This document shows, one piece after another, positions 5,873 to 13,637 of a DNA stretch of 14,665 nt. The translations under genes and the position numbers were made by a program. The DNA is from PALSA-911 sp043742865 (GTDB taxonomy: Bacteria; Pseudomonadota; Alphaproteobacteria; Acetobacterales; Acetobacteraceae). Under the pieces are notes generated by a model, which saw only the letters and a program-made list of their open reading frames with translations, searched no databases and had not been told where the DNA came from. Location of the stretch: the NCBI GenBank assembly GCA_043742865.1, contig JAYTXR010000158.1, positions 1 through 14,665 on the forward strand, in the 5' to 3' direction. The first letter of the stretch is position 1; each line of letters starts with the position of its first letter.

Positions 5873-7153
5873 ATGTGGGCGCTCGGCTTCATGGTGCTGT
5901 TCTTTGGCCTGCTATCGGCCGGCACGCCGATCTTCCTGGTGCTCGGTACCTGTGCCGCTGTGCTGTATTACGTGTCCGGCGAGCCGCTGATCGGCGTGGC
6001 GCAGGTGATGATCGATCACCTGAACTCCTCCACGCTGATGGCCTTGCCCCTGTTCGTGATGGCGGCGGCTTTCATGCGCCATGGCGGGGTGGCCAAGGCG
6101 CTGGTGGACGTGGCGATGGCCTGGTTGGGCGGCATCCGCGGAGCGCTGGGGCTGGTGACCGTGGTGGCCTGCACCTTGTTCGCGGCGATCTGCGGGTCCT
6201 CGGTGGCCACCGCGCTGGCGATGGGCACGATCCTGCTGCCGGCGATGATCGAGAAGGGCTATCCGCGCAGCTTCGCGCTGGGCGTAATCGGCGCTTCGGG
6301 CACCATCGGCATCGTCATACCGCCCTCTCTGGCGCTGATCCTGTATGGCATCGTCGCCGAGCAATCGGTGCCGCGGCTGTTCCTGGCCGGCATTCTGCCG
6401 GGATTGCTGCAGGCGGCGGCGTTCTTCGGCTGGGTCTGGTACGACGCAAGGCGACGGAACTTCCCGAAGGACGACTGGATGGCGATGCGCCAGCGCCTGA
6501 GGGTGACGTTTCGCGCCGCACCCGCCGTCGCGGTGCCAGTGGTGGTGCTGGTCGGCATCTATGGCGGCATCGTCACGGTCACCGAGGCCGCCGCGGTCGC
6601 CGCGGTGGTGGCGCTGCTGATAAGCCTGTTCTTCTACCGCGGCTTTCACTGGACCCGCACGCTGTGGGTGATCGCCGACGCGCTGCGCAGCGCCGGCACG
6701 ATCATGCTGATCATCACCTCGGCACTGGCTTTCGGCCACTGGATGACCGCGTCCGGCGTGCCGGCAACGCTGGTGACCTTCGTGCTGGAGCATCATTTCT
6801 CCACCTGGCAGTTCCTGCTGGCGATCAATGTGCTGCTGCTGATCCTGGGCTGCTTTCTGGAAGTGGTGGCGACCTTGCTGCTGGTGCTGCCGATCCTGGC
6901 GCCGGCGCTGATCCCGCTCGGGGTCGATCCGGTGCATTTCTCCATCATCTTCACCCACAACATGGAGATCGGGCTGATCCATCCGCCGGTCGGGCTGAAC
7001 CTGTTCGTGCTGTCGACGATCTCCAACGCGCCGGTGGGCGAGGTGATCCGCGGTATTCTGCCGTTTCTGATCCTGCTGTTGATCGTGCTCGGCATTATTA
7101 CTTATGTGCCGATCCTGACGCTGTGGTTGCCGCACATGGTGTATGGAAACTAG
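5873..7153 (+). CDS. dctM: TRAP transporter large membrane subunit, DctM family
   Basis: A 426-aa, very hydrophobic permease, the usual length for DctM proteins of the ion-transporter superfamily. It moves the DctP-bound solute across the inner membrane, normally driven by a sodium gradient. Conserved elements visible are ICGSSVATALAMGTILLPAM, GASGTIGIVIPP at 140-151 followed by SLALILYG, LFLAGILPG, and a C-terminal GLIHPPVGLNLFV segment that mirrors the first PP motif in the inverted repeat of the fold. The start lies three bases after the dctQ stop and the CoA ligase begins 15 bases downstream, so all four genes are probably one transcript. Confidence 0.92.
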   Translation: MWALGFMVLFFGLLSAGTPIFLVLGTCAAVLYYVSGEPLIGVAQVMIDHLNSSTLMALPLFVMAAAFMRHGGVAKALVDVAMAWLGGIRGALGLVTVVACTLFAAICGSSVATALAMGTILLPAMIEKGYPRSFALGVIGASGTIGIVIPPSLALILYGIVAEQSVPRLFLAGILPGLLQAAAFFGWVWYDARRRNFPKDDWMAMRQRLRVTFRAAPAVAVPVVVLVGIYGGIVTVTEAAAVAAVVALLISLFFYRGFHWTRTLWVIADALRSAGTIMLIITSALAFGHWMTASGVPATLVTFVLEHHFSTWQFLLAINVLLLILGCFLEVVATLLLVLPILAPALIPLGVDPVHFSIIFTHNMEIGLIHPPVGLNLFVLSTISNAPVGEVIRGILPFLILLLIVLGIITYVPILTLWLPHMVYGN

Positions 7154-7168
7154 AAAAGGACGACCACG

Positions 7169-8809
7169 ATGGCAAATCCAGCGTATCTGAACGGACTTGA
7201 AAAGAACCAGGCGAACTATGCGCCCCTGAGCCCGCTGACGTTCATCGAGCGGGCTGCCTATGTGTTTCCGGACCGGCTGGCGGTGGTGCATGGCGAACAC
7301 CGGAAAACCTGGGCCGAGACCTATGCCCGCTGCCGGCGCCTGGCCTCCGCGCTGGCGCGCCGGGGCATCGGCAAGAACGACACCGTGGCGGTGATGGCGC
7401 CCAACATCCCGGCGCTGTACGAGGCGCATTTCGGCGTGCCGATGTGCGGCGCGGTGCTGAACGCGCTGAACACGCGGCTGGATGCGGCGACCTTGGCGTT
7501 CATGCTGGGCCATGGCGGTGCCCGCGCGCTGATCACCGACCGGGAATATTCCGCCACCATCGAGGCGGCATTGGCGCTGTTGCCGAACTTGTCGACGATG
7601 GAAAAACTCATCGTTCTCGACATCGACGATCCGCTCTATACCGGCGGCAAGCGGGTTGGTGAAATGTCTTACGAGGATTTCCTGCTCGAGGGCGACCCCG
7701 ACTATGCCTGGCAAAACCCGGCCGACGAGTGGGATGCGATCGCGCTGAACTACACCTCCGGCACCACCGGCGATCCGAAGGGTGTGGTCTATCACCATCG
7801 CGGCGCCTACCTGAACGCGGTGTCCAACATCGTGAACTGGGGAATGCGCCAGCACGCGGTCTATCTGTGGACGCTGCCGATGTTTCATTGCAACGGCTGG
7901 TGTTTTCCGTGGTCGGTGGCCGAGCGCGCCGGCACAAATATCTGTCTCCGCCAGGTGCAGGCCAAACCGGTGCTCGACCTGATCCGCACCGAACGCGTGT
8001 CCCATATGTGCGGCGCGCCGATCGTCTACTCGCTGCTGGTCAACGCGCCGAAGGAGTTGTGGGAGGGTATCGACCACGCGGTGGCCGGCCAGGTCGCCGG
8101 GGCCTCGCCGCCGGCGGCGCTGATCGAAGGCGCCGAGCAGGCCGGCATCGAGCTGACGCATGTCTATGGCCTGACCGAAAATTACGGCCCGGCCGCAGTC
8201 TGTGCCAAGCACGAGGAATGGGCGGCCTTGCCGCTGGAGGCCCGCGCCGATCTGAACTCCCGCCAGGGGGTTCGCACCCCGATGCAGGAGGCGATGGCGG
8301 TGCTGCATCCGGAAACCCTGGCCCCGATCCCCTGGGACGGCGAAACCATGGGCGAGATCCTGTTCCGCGGCAACATCACGATGAAGGGCTATCTGTCCAA
8401 TCCCCGATCGACCGCGAAGGCGTTCGAGGGCGGCTGGTTTCACACCGGCGACCTCGCGGTGACCTATCCCGACGGCTACGTCAAAATCCGCGACCGTTCC
8501 AAGGACATCATCATCAGCGGCGGGGAGAATATCTCCTCGATCGAGGTGGAGGAGGCGCTGTACCGTCACCCCGCGATCGTCGCCGCGGCAGTTGTCGCCA
8601 AGCCGGATGAGCGCTGGGGCGAAACCCCGTGCGCCTTCGTCGAGCTCCGCCCCGGTATGGAGGCGACCCAGGACGAGCTGATCGCCTTTTGCCGCCAGCG
8701 GATGGCACATTTCAAGGTGCCGCGGCGGTTCGTGTTCCAGGAGTTGCCGAAGACCTCCACCGGCAAAATCCAGAAATTCGCGCTTCGGGAGTTGGCTCGG
8801 GCTCTTTAG
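7169..8809 (+). CDS. AMP-forming acyl-CoA synthetase (ANL superfamily)
   Basis: A 546-aa cytosolic ligase that joins a carboxylic acid to CoA through an acyl-adenylate. Motifs in order: P-loop YTSGTTGDPKG (195-205), a TLPMFHCNGWCFPW pocket segment, GLTENYG (334-340), HTGD (425-428), DRSKDIIISGGENISS at the hinge, and catalytic K533 in PKTSTGKIQK. The N-terminus (ANYAPLSPLTFIERAA) is like the AAE/short- to medium-chain acyl-activating group, which also contains proteins related to methylthiopropionate-CoA ligase DmdB. That gives chemistry but not the substrate. ATG at 7169 has AAGGA 9 bases upstream. Its place directly behind dctPQM suggests it activates the imported acid. The 3' end overlaps the convergent acyltransferase gene by four bases. 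Confidence 0.92.
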   Translation: MANPAYLNGLEKNQANYAPLSPLTFIERAAYVFPDRLAVVHGEHRKTWAETYARCRRLASALARRGIGKNDTVAVMAPNIPALYEAHFGVPMCGAVLNALNTRLDAATLAFMLGHGGARALITDREYSATIEAALALLPNLSTMEKLIVLDIDDPLYTGGKRVGEMSYEDFLLEGDPDYAWQNPADEWDAIALNYTSGTTGDPKGVVYHHRGAYLNAVSNIVNWGMRQHAVYLWTLPMFHCNGWCFPWSVAERAGTNICLRQVQAKPVLDLIRTERVSHMCGAPIVYSLLVNAPKELWEGIDHAVAGQVAGASPPAALIEGAEQAGIELTHVYGLTENYGPAAVCAKHEEWAALPLEARADLNSRQGVRTPMQEAMAVLHPETLAPIPWDGETMGEILFRGNITMKGYLSNPRSTAKAFEGGWFHTGDLAVTYPDGYVKIRDRSKDIIISGGENISSIEVEEALYRHPAIVAAAVVAKPDERWGETPCAFVELRPGMEATQDELIAFCRQRMAHFKVPRRFVFQELPKTSTGKIQKFALRELARAL

Positions 8810-9705
8810 CGGCTGTTTATGCGGGTTCCCTTGGGCCACCGTCGGTGCACCCAGAACCAGCACTCCGGCGTGGCGCGGATCCAGTGCTCGAAGCGTTCAT
8901 TGACCGCGCGGGTCAGCAGCGCGATGTCGGTTCGCCGGTCGCCGGTATCGGGCAGGGGCAATGCCGGCTCGCAGGTCACGCGCAATCGGGCAGGGCCGAT
9001 GCGGCGGGCATAGATGGGGATCACCGGACAGCGGAAGCGCAGCGCCAGGGCCGCTAGGGCCGGCGCGGTCATCGCCGGGCGGCCGAAGAAATCGACGGCG
9101 ATGCCGTCGTTCATCTTCTGGTCCATCAGGATGCCGAGATTGCCGCCGCGGGCGAGGTGTCGTAGCGCGCCGCGCGCGCCGACCGCGCCTTTCGGGAACA
9201 GAATCGTCTCTCGTCCCATGGCTTGCCGGCGCAGCCGATTGATCATCTGGTCCACGATCGGATTGTTCGCGGCACGGTACATACTCGCCGCGTGCACGCC
9301 AAATCGGGCCGCTGCTGGTGGCACCATTTCCCAATTGCCGAAATGCGCCGAGACGAAGATGGCCGGTCCGCCTGTTGCCGCCACGGCGCGGAGGATGTTC
9401 TCCCCTTCGATCTCCCAGCCGGGGCCGGAATCGGTTTGCCGCAATCCCGCCAGATGTGGCAGTTCGCCGATGGTGCGGCCCAGATTCTCGAACATGCCGC
9501 GGATCACAAGCTGCCGCTTGGCCGCGTCCAGCTCCGGCAGGGCCAGCAGAAGATTGGCATCCGCCACCCGCGCGACCGGCAGCAGCGGACCGATCGCGCG
9601 GGCGAGGCCGCCAGCGAAATTGGAGGCACCGACCGGGCCGAGAGCGCGCAGCAGCGCCAGCCCCCTCCGCAGCAGCCAGGCCTCCAGGCGATGTGAGCGT
9701 TTCAT
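8806..9705 (-). CDS. LpxL/HtrB-family lipid A late acyltransferase
   Basis: A predicted inner-membrane acyltransferase of 299 aa that adds a secondary acyl chain to the Kdo-lipid A precursor. The catalytic HX4E motif is H121-E126 in SAHFGNWEM. The conserved ILMDQKMNDGIAVDFFG segment lies around 192-208, and the C-terminus has CWFWVHRRWP, typical of the family. The chosen ATG at 9705 overlaps the lpxK stop as ATGA, which indicates coupling. In-frame ATGs at 9717 and 9762 lie inside lpxK and would add 4 or 19 residues; none has a clearly better ribosome site. Whether it is an LpxL- or LpxM-type enzyme, and which chain it adds, cannot be told. It closes the envelope gene run. Confidence 0.85.
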   Translation of the reverse strand: MKRSHRLEAWLLRRGLALLRALGPVGASNFAGGLARAIGPLLPVARVADANLLLALPELDAAKRQLVIRGMFENLGRTIGELPHLAGLRQTDSGPGWEIEGENILRAVAATGGPAIFVSAHFGNWEMVPPAAARFGVHAASMYRAANNPIVDQMINRLRRQAMGRETILFPKGAVGARGALRHLARGGNLGILMDQKMNDGIAVDFFGRPAMTAPALAALALRFRCPVIPIYARRIGPARLRVTCEPALPLPDTGDRRTDIALLTRAVNERFEHWIRATPECWFWVHRRWPKGTRINSR

Positions 9706-10682
9706 CTCCCGGACCATGGCAATGTTGAGAGCAGGGTTTCGATGTCTGTCGGATACTGCCATCGCAGACCGACCCCGATCGTATCAATTTCCGCCCGCAA
9801 TGCCGCCGGAACGCGGGTAAAATCCTTCGGAGTGGTCATCGGGCGAATTTTCAGCGCACGAGCCTGAGCGATGATCCGGTTTAGTTCCCGTCCGGTGAAT
9901 GGGTGATGGTCGGGGAACACCGCGCGCCCGGCCAGGATCACGCCGGCTTGCTCCAATCCGGTGAAGAATTTCTCCGGCGTCGCGATGCCGGCGAAGGCCA
10001 GCACGCTTTTCCCGACATGCGCCGCGATCTCCGGGCCGGGGACCAGGGCCGCGCGCAGGATAGGCAACCCAGCTGGCAGTCGGCTTGCTACATCGGCCGT
10101 GTCCGGGCCGATCAGCACCGCCGCCTGGCAGCGTGCCGCACCCGCCTCGACCGGCTCGCGCAGTGGTCCGGCCGGCAGCACGAACCCGTTGCCGAAGCCA
10201 AAACCGCCGTCGATCGTCAGCAGCGACAGGGTTTTTTCCAAAGTGGGATTCTGCAGCCCGTCATCCATCACCAGCGCCTCGGCACCCGCCGCGATCGCGG
10301 CGCGGGCGCTGGTGGCGCGGTCGGCGCCGATCCAGGTGGGGACGACCGCGGCCAGCAACAGCGCCTCATCGCCGACCAGCCTGGCGGGATCGTTCAAGCC
10401 GACCCGGCGCACCCCGCGCGACGATCCGCCATAGCCGCGAAGCAGCGCATGCACGGCAACCCCGCGCGCGGCAAGCCGGACGACGACATCCAGCGCCAGC
10501 GTGGTTTTCCCGGCACCCCCGACCGTCACATTGCCGACGCAGATCACCGGCACCGGCGCGCGCCAGCCCGGTCTGGCCACCCGGCGCGCCGTGCAGGCGG
10601 CGACGATCGCGGCAATCGGGGACAGCAAAGCCGGCAGCGCCGTGCCGCCGTTTCGCGCCCAAAAACCAGGCGGGCGCGTCAT
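9702..10682 (-). CDS. lpxK: Tetraacyldisaccharide 4'-kinase LpxK
   Basis: A 326-aa membrane-associated kinase that phosphorylates the 4' position of the lipid A disaccharide, giving lipid IVA. The Walker A motif is at 50-61, reading GNVTVGGAGKTT with K59. DDGLQN follows (D140, D141), then the FGNGFVLPAGPLREP segment characteristic of LpxK, and HHPFT (H259, H260), matching the region of the catalytic His in LpxK structures. The kdtA stop and this start overlap as TGATG. A GTG three bases upstream is also possible, but a G-run sits at better spacing (6) to the ATG. Coupled translation with its neighbours places Kdo transfer, 4'-phosphorylation and acylation in one operon. Confidence 0.93.
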   Translation of the reverse strand: MTRPPGFWARNGGTALPALLSPIAAIVAACTARRVARPGWRAPVPVICVGNVTVGGAGKTTLALDVVVRLAARGVAVHALLRGYGGSSRGVRRVGLNDPARLVGDEALLLAAVVPTWIGADRATSARAAIAAGAEALVMDDGLQNPTLEKTLSLLTIDGGFGFGNGFVLPAGPLREPVEAGAARCQAAVLIGPDTADVASRLPAGLPILRAALVPGPEIAAHVGKSVLAFAGIATPEKFFTGLEQAGVILAGRAVFPDHHPFTGRELNRIIAQARALKIRPMTTPKDFTRVPAALRAEIDTIGVGLRWQYPTDIETLLSTLPWSGR

Positions 10683-11956
10683 CACACGCCCCCCAACCGG
10701 GCCAACGCCGCAGCGGAGCGGGCCGGCAGGCCGGCGTAACGTGCGGAGGCGGCAGCGCCGAGGGCACCGGTCGCCGCCAGACGCTCCGGATTGCGCAACA
10801 TGCCATCAACCCAGGCGGCCAGTGATGCGCTATCGCGCACCCTCGCCAGTGCTCCGGCGGCTTGCAGAATTTCGGTCGCGGACTCAAAATTTCCGGTATG
10901 CGGCCCGACCGCGACCGCGCAGCCGAGCCGTGCCGGCTCCAAGGGATTCTGCCCGCCGCCGGGGGCCACGAGGCTGCGCCCGACGAAAGTGATCCGGGCC
11001 AGACGGAAAAATAACCCGAGTTCGCCCAGCGTATCGGCGACCCATACCCCGGAAACTGGTAGCGCCCCACCTGCCGCGCGGCGGGAGACGGAGATATCGC
11101 CAGCCAGCCGGGCGATCCGCTCGCCCCGCTCCGGATGGCGCGGCACCAGGATAGTCAGCAAACCCGGATGCGATTTCGCCAGGATCCGATGCGCGGCGAA
11201 GATCACCTTCTCCTCGCCGGGATGGGTGCTGGCGGCGAGCCATACCGGCCGGTCGGCCAAAACCGTGCGCAGCCGGACAAGCTCGGCCGGATCGGCCGGC
11301 AACTCGGGGGCGGCGAATTTCAGATCCCCCGGCGCGGTCACGGGAAAACCGCCTAACTGCCGCAGCCGCTCGGCATAGGTCTCCGTCTGAGCCTGGATCA
11401 GGGCGAACCCGGACAGGACATACCGCGCGAAACCGGGGACACGCGACCAATAGGCAAAGCTCCGTTGGGATATCCGCGCGTTGATCAGCATCGCGGGGAT
11501 GCCCCGCGCCCGGCAGCCGGCCAGCAGATTGGGCCATAGCTCGCTTTCCACGAAGCCGGCGGCATCCGGGCGCCAGTGATCGAGGAAGCGCGCGGCCCAG
11601 GCCGGCACATCCAGCGGCACGAAGCGGTGGGTCACAAGTTGGCTCAGGCCCAGCTCCGGCAGCCGCCGGGCGAGCAATTTGGCCGATGTGACCGTGCCCG
11701 TGGTCAGCAGCACGTGGCACTGCGGCGACAGGGCGGAAATGACCGGCAGGATCGACACCGTCTCCCCCACGCTGGCGGCGTGCAGCCAGATGAGTTTCCC
11801 GGGCGGGCGCGGCGTCGGGTCGATCCCGAAGCGCTCGCCGGTGCGCCCCGCCATTTCTTTCCCGGCCGCCAGCCGGCGGCGGATCATAACGCGCAGCATC
11901 GGCGCCGCCATCGACGCGGCGGCGGACCAGGCGCATTGCCACCCCTGGCCGCTCAC
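10682..11956 (-). CDS. waaA: 3-deoxy-D-manno-octulosonic acid transferase (Kdo transferase)
   Basis: A GT30-family transferase (also called KdtA), 424 aa, that moves Kdo from CMP-Kdo to the lipid A precursor at the inner membrane. E65 in HAASVGETVS is the expected catalytic base. Other landmarks are ESELWPN (137-143), INARIS, ASTHPGEE (242-249), LVPRHPER (270-277) and GGGQNPLEPA (334-343). The start is uncertain: GTG at 11956 gives a GTGA overlap with the upstream stop, GTG at 11965 is nearby, and ATGs at 11911 and below would shorten the N-terminal anchor. The N-terminus is only moderately hydrophobic. How many Kdo residues it adds is not visible. Confidence 0.92.
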   Translation of the reverse strand: MSGQGWQCAWSAAASMAAPMLRVMIRRRLAAGKEMAGRTGERFGIDPTPRPPGKLIWLHAASVGETVSILPVISALSPQCHVLLTTGTVTSAKLLARRLPELGLSQLVTHRFVPLDVPAWAARFLDHWRPDAAGFVESELWPNLLAGCRARGIPAMLINARISQRSFAYWSRVPGFARYVLSGFALIQAQTETYAERLRQLGGFPVTAPGDLKFAAPELPADPAELVRLRTVLADRPVWLAASTHPGEEKVIFAAHRILAKSHPGLLTILVPRHPERGERIARLAGDISVSRRAAGGALPVSGVWVADTLGELGLFFRLARITFVGRSLVAPGGGQNPLEPARLGCAVAVGPHTGNFESATEILQAAGALARVRDSASLAAWVDGMLRNPERLAATGALGAAASARYAGLPARSAAALARLGGV

Positions 11957-12639
11957 GCCGGGCACAGGTCATCGGCCCGGTCGGAAGCCGCATTCAGCGC
12001 TGCCTCGATCGCCGGCAGCGCGTCCTGCCAACCCTGCAGCGGCACCGGGATTGGCGCGCCGCAGACCACGACGCCGCGCCCGAACGGCAGCGGGATCACC
12101 ATCCGGTCCCAGCTTCGTAAGGTCCGGCGTCGCGATATTTGTGCCGAGCAGGGCAGCACGGCCACTCCGGAAAAGGCAGCGACCTGCGCCACCCCTCGCG
12201 CCGCCACCCGCCTCGGCCCGCGCGGCCCGTCCGGGGTGATGACGATCTGGTCGCCGCCTGCCAACAGCCCGAGCAGCGCCCGCACGCCCGCGGCTCCTCC
12301 GCGGGAGGAGGAGCCCAGCACCACATCCACCCCGAAACGGCGCAACACGAGACCGATAAACCTTCCGTCGCGATGCTGGCTGACCAACACATGCATGCGG
12401 CCCGAATTTTGGACACGACGGTCGCGAGCCAGCAACCAGAGCTTCGGCATCAGCGGCAGGCGATCATGCCAAAAGGCCGCGACGACCGGTTGGCCGGTGA
12501 GGTACGGCGCCGCCTGTGCCGCCCCATCCACCACCCAGCGGGTGGTGCGCAGCGCGAACCACAGATACCACCCAAGAAGCCAAGCCAGCGCCGACTGAAT
12601 AGCGGGATGGCGGAGCCAGGTCCGGACAAGTTTTTTCAT
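11953..12639 (-). CDS. DUF374-family lysophospholipid acyltransferase-like protein
   Basis: A 228-aa LPLAT-superfamily protein with an N-terminal hydrophobic segment (about 17-31). Signature elements are FWHDRLPLMP (H58, D59), VSQHRDG (86-92) and TPDGPRGPRR (135-144), which define DUF374. Members occur next to waaA in many alphaproteobacteria and are thought to act in lipid A or phospholipid acylation, but the exact acceptor is not established. The ATG at 12639 has no clear ribosome site close by (a GGGGAG lies about 19 bases upstream) and follows the argB stop by 28 bases. Its own stop overlaps the next start as GTGA. Confidence 0.85.
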   Translation of the reverse strand: MKKLVRTWLRHPAIQSALAWLLGWYLWFALRTTRWVVDGAAQAAPYLTGQPVVAAFWHDRLPLMPKLWLLARDRRVQNSGRMHVLVSQHRDGRFIGLVLRRFGVDVVLGSSSRGGAAGVRALLGLLAGGDQIVITPDGPRGPRRVAARGVAQVAAFSGVAVLPCSAQISRRRTLRSWDRMVIPLPFGRGVVVCGAPIPVPLQGWQDALPAIEAALNAASDRADDLCPA

Positions 12640-12667
12640 GGCGGGCAGGGGCGCTCGTCTCCCCGCC

Positions 12668-13567
12668 TCAGGGGCGGATCAGCGTGCCGATCCCGCCCTC
12701 GGTGAACAGTTCCAGCAGGCAGACATGCGGCACCCGTCCGTCCAGGATCACCGCACCCTTGACCCCGCCTTGCACCGCTTCGACGCAGTTCTCCACCTTC
12801 GGGATCATGCCGCCGGTGATCATGCCGGATTGAATTCCGGCTGCGACATCGGCGATGGTCAATTCCTCGATCAAATTTTTGTCCGCATCCAGCACCCCCG
12901 GCACATCGGTCAGCATCAGCAGCCGCGTGGCGCCCAGTGCGGCGGCGATGGCTCCGGCGACGGTGTCGGCGTTGATGTTATAGGTCTGCCCGTCCGAACC
13001 GACCCCAACCGGCGCGATCACCGGGATCAGCCCGGCCCCGGTCAGCGCGTGGATCACTCGCACATCGACATGCTCTGGCTCGCCGACGAAGCCGAGGTCC
13101 AGCATCTGCTCGATCCGGCTGCCGGGGTCGATCTTGGTGCGGCGCAGTTTTCGCGCCTGGATCAATCCGCCATCCTTGCCGCAAATGCCCACCGCAAGCG
13201 CGCCGGCGCGATTGATCAGCCCGGCGACGTGTTTGTTCACGGTGCCGGCAAGCACCATCTCCACTACCTCGACCATCGCCTGATCGGTCACCCGCAGCCC
13301 GTCGATGAACGTGGACTGGATGGCCAGGCGTTTCAGCATGGCGTTGATCTGCGGCCCGCCGCCATGTACCACCACCGGGTTGATGCCAACCTGCTTCAGC
13401 AGCGCGATATCGGCGCCGAACTGCTCCGCCAGCGCCTCCTCGCCCATCGCGTGGCCGCCGTATTTTACCACCACCGTGGCGCCGGCGTAGCGGCGAAGAT
13501 ATGGCAGCGCATGCGCGAGGATGCGCGCCTGTTCGGCAGCGGCGGCGAATTGGACAGGCTCGGTCAT
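12668..13567 (-). CDS. argB: Acetylglutamate kinase
   Basis: A 299-aa cytosolic kinase that phosphorylates N-acetyl-L-glutamate in the second step of arginine synthesis. Motifs: VVVKYGGHAM (K35), NPVVVHGGGPQIN (64-76), the acetylglutamate-binding GLRVTDQAMVEVVEMVLAG (from 90, R92), LTDVPGVLD, and GGMIPK near the C-terminus. ATG at 13567 has AGGTG at about 6 bases. The frame stays open upstream through the repeat, but that extension is non-homologous and rejected. The N-terminal helix (about 7-27), LPYLRRYAGATVVVKYGG, is like hexameric, arginine-inhibited forms, so feedback control is plausible. A strong terminator lies 15 bases upstream of the start. The gene heads the LPS gene run although its pathway is unrelated. 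Confidence 0.95.
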   Translation of the reverse strand: MTEPVQFAAAAEQARILAHALPYLRRYAGATVVVKYGGHAMGEEALAEQFGADIALLKQVGINPVVVHGGGPQINAMLKRLAIQSTFIDGLRVTDQAMVEVVEMVLAGTVNKHVAGLINRAGALAVGICGKDGGLIQARKLRRTKIDPGSRIEQMLDLGFVGEPEHVDVRVIHALTGAGLIPVIAPVGVGSDGQTYNINADTVAGAIAAALGATRLLMLTDVPGVLDADKNLIEELTIADVAAGIQSGMITGGMIPKVENCVEAVQGGVKGAVILDGRVPHVCLLELFTEGGIGTLIRP

Positions 13568-13573
13568 TCGGGC

Positions 13574-13636
13574 ACCTAAAGGAAAAAGTCCAGGGGCTTG
13601 GCCCCTGGCGGGTCCGGGCAGAGCCCGGCTTTCTAT
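13574..13636 (-). repeat. Hairpin repeat, copy C, between engB and argB
   Basis: Read on the minus strand it is TATAGAAAGCCGGGCTCTGC..., then a GGACCCG box and a second hairpin. That is the same order as copy A (TAGAAAGG-CCGGG-GCTCTGCCC-GGACCCG). Hairpin 1 is CCGGGC/GCCCGG (13614-13619 with 13623-13628, loop 3). Hairpin 2 is CCAGGGGC/GCCCCTGG (13590-13597 with 13601-13608). It starts two bases after the engB stop. Stem sequences differ from copies A and B but remain paired. Confidence 0.7.
13583..13608 (-). terminator. Intrinsic terminator between engB and argB
   Basis: On the minus strand, an 8-bp perfect GC-rich stem (CCAGGGGC, loop CAA, GCCCCTGG) is followed by AC and five T residues. This is the textbook rho-independent form. 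It ends 15 bases before the argB ATG, so it either separates the yidC/engB transcript from argB or acts as a leaky barrier or attenuator. It is the second hairpin of repeat copy C. Confidence 0.75.
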
Positions 13637-13637
13637 A

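Noticed and set aside
5912..8863. Very long open frame on the minus strand across dctM and the CoA ligase
   Set aside because: It is rich in His, Gln, Arg and Asp with no recognisable domain and lies exactly antisense to two clear genes. High-GC codon bias leaves such frames open.
12638..13579. Long plus-strand open frame antisense to argB
   Set aside because: Composition is the same His/Gln/Asp-rich shadow type, and argB on the other strand has every family motif.
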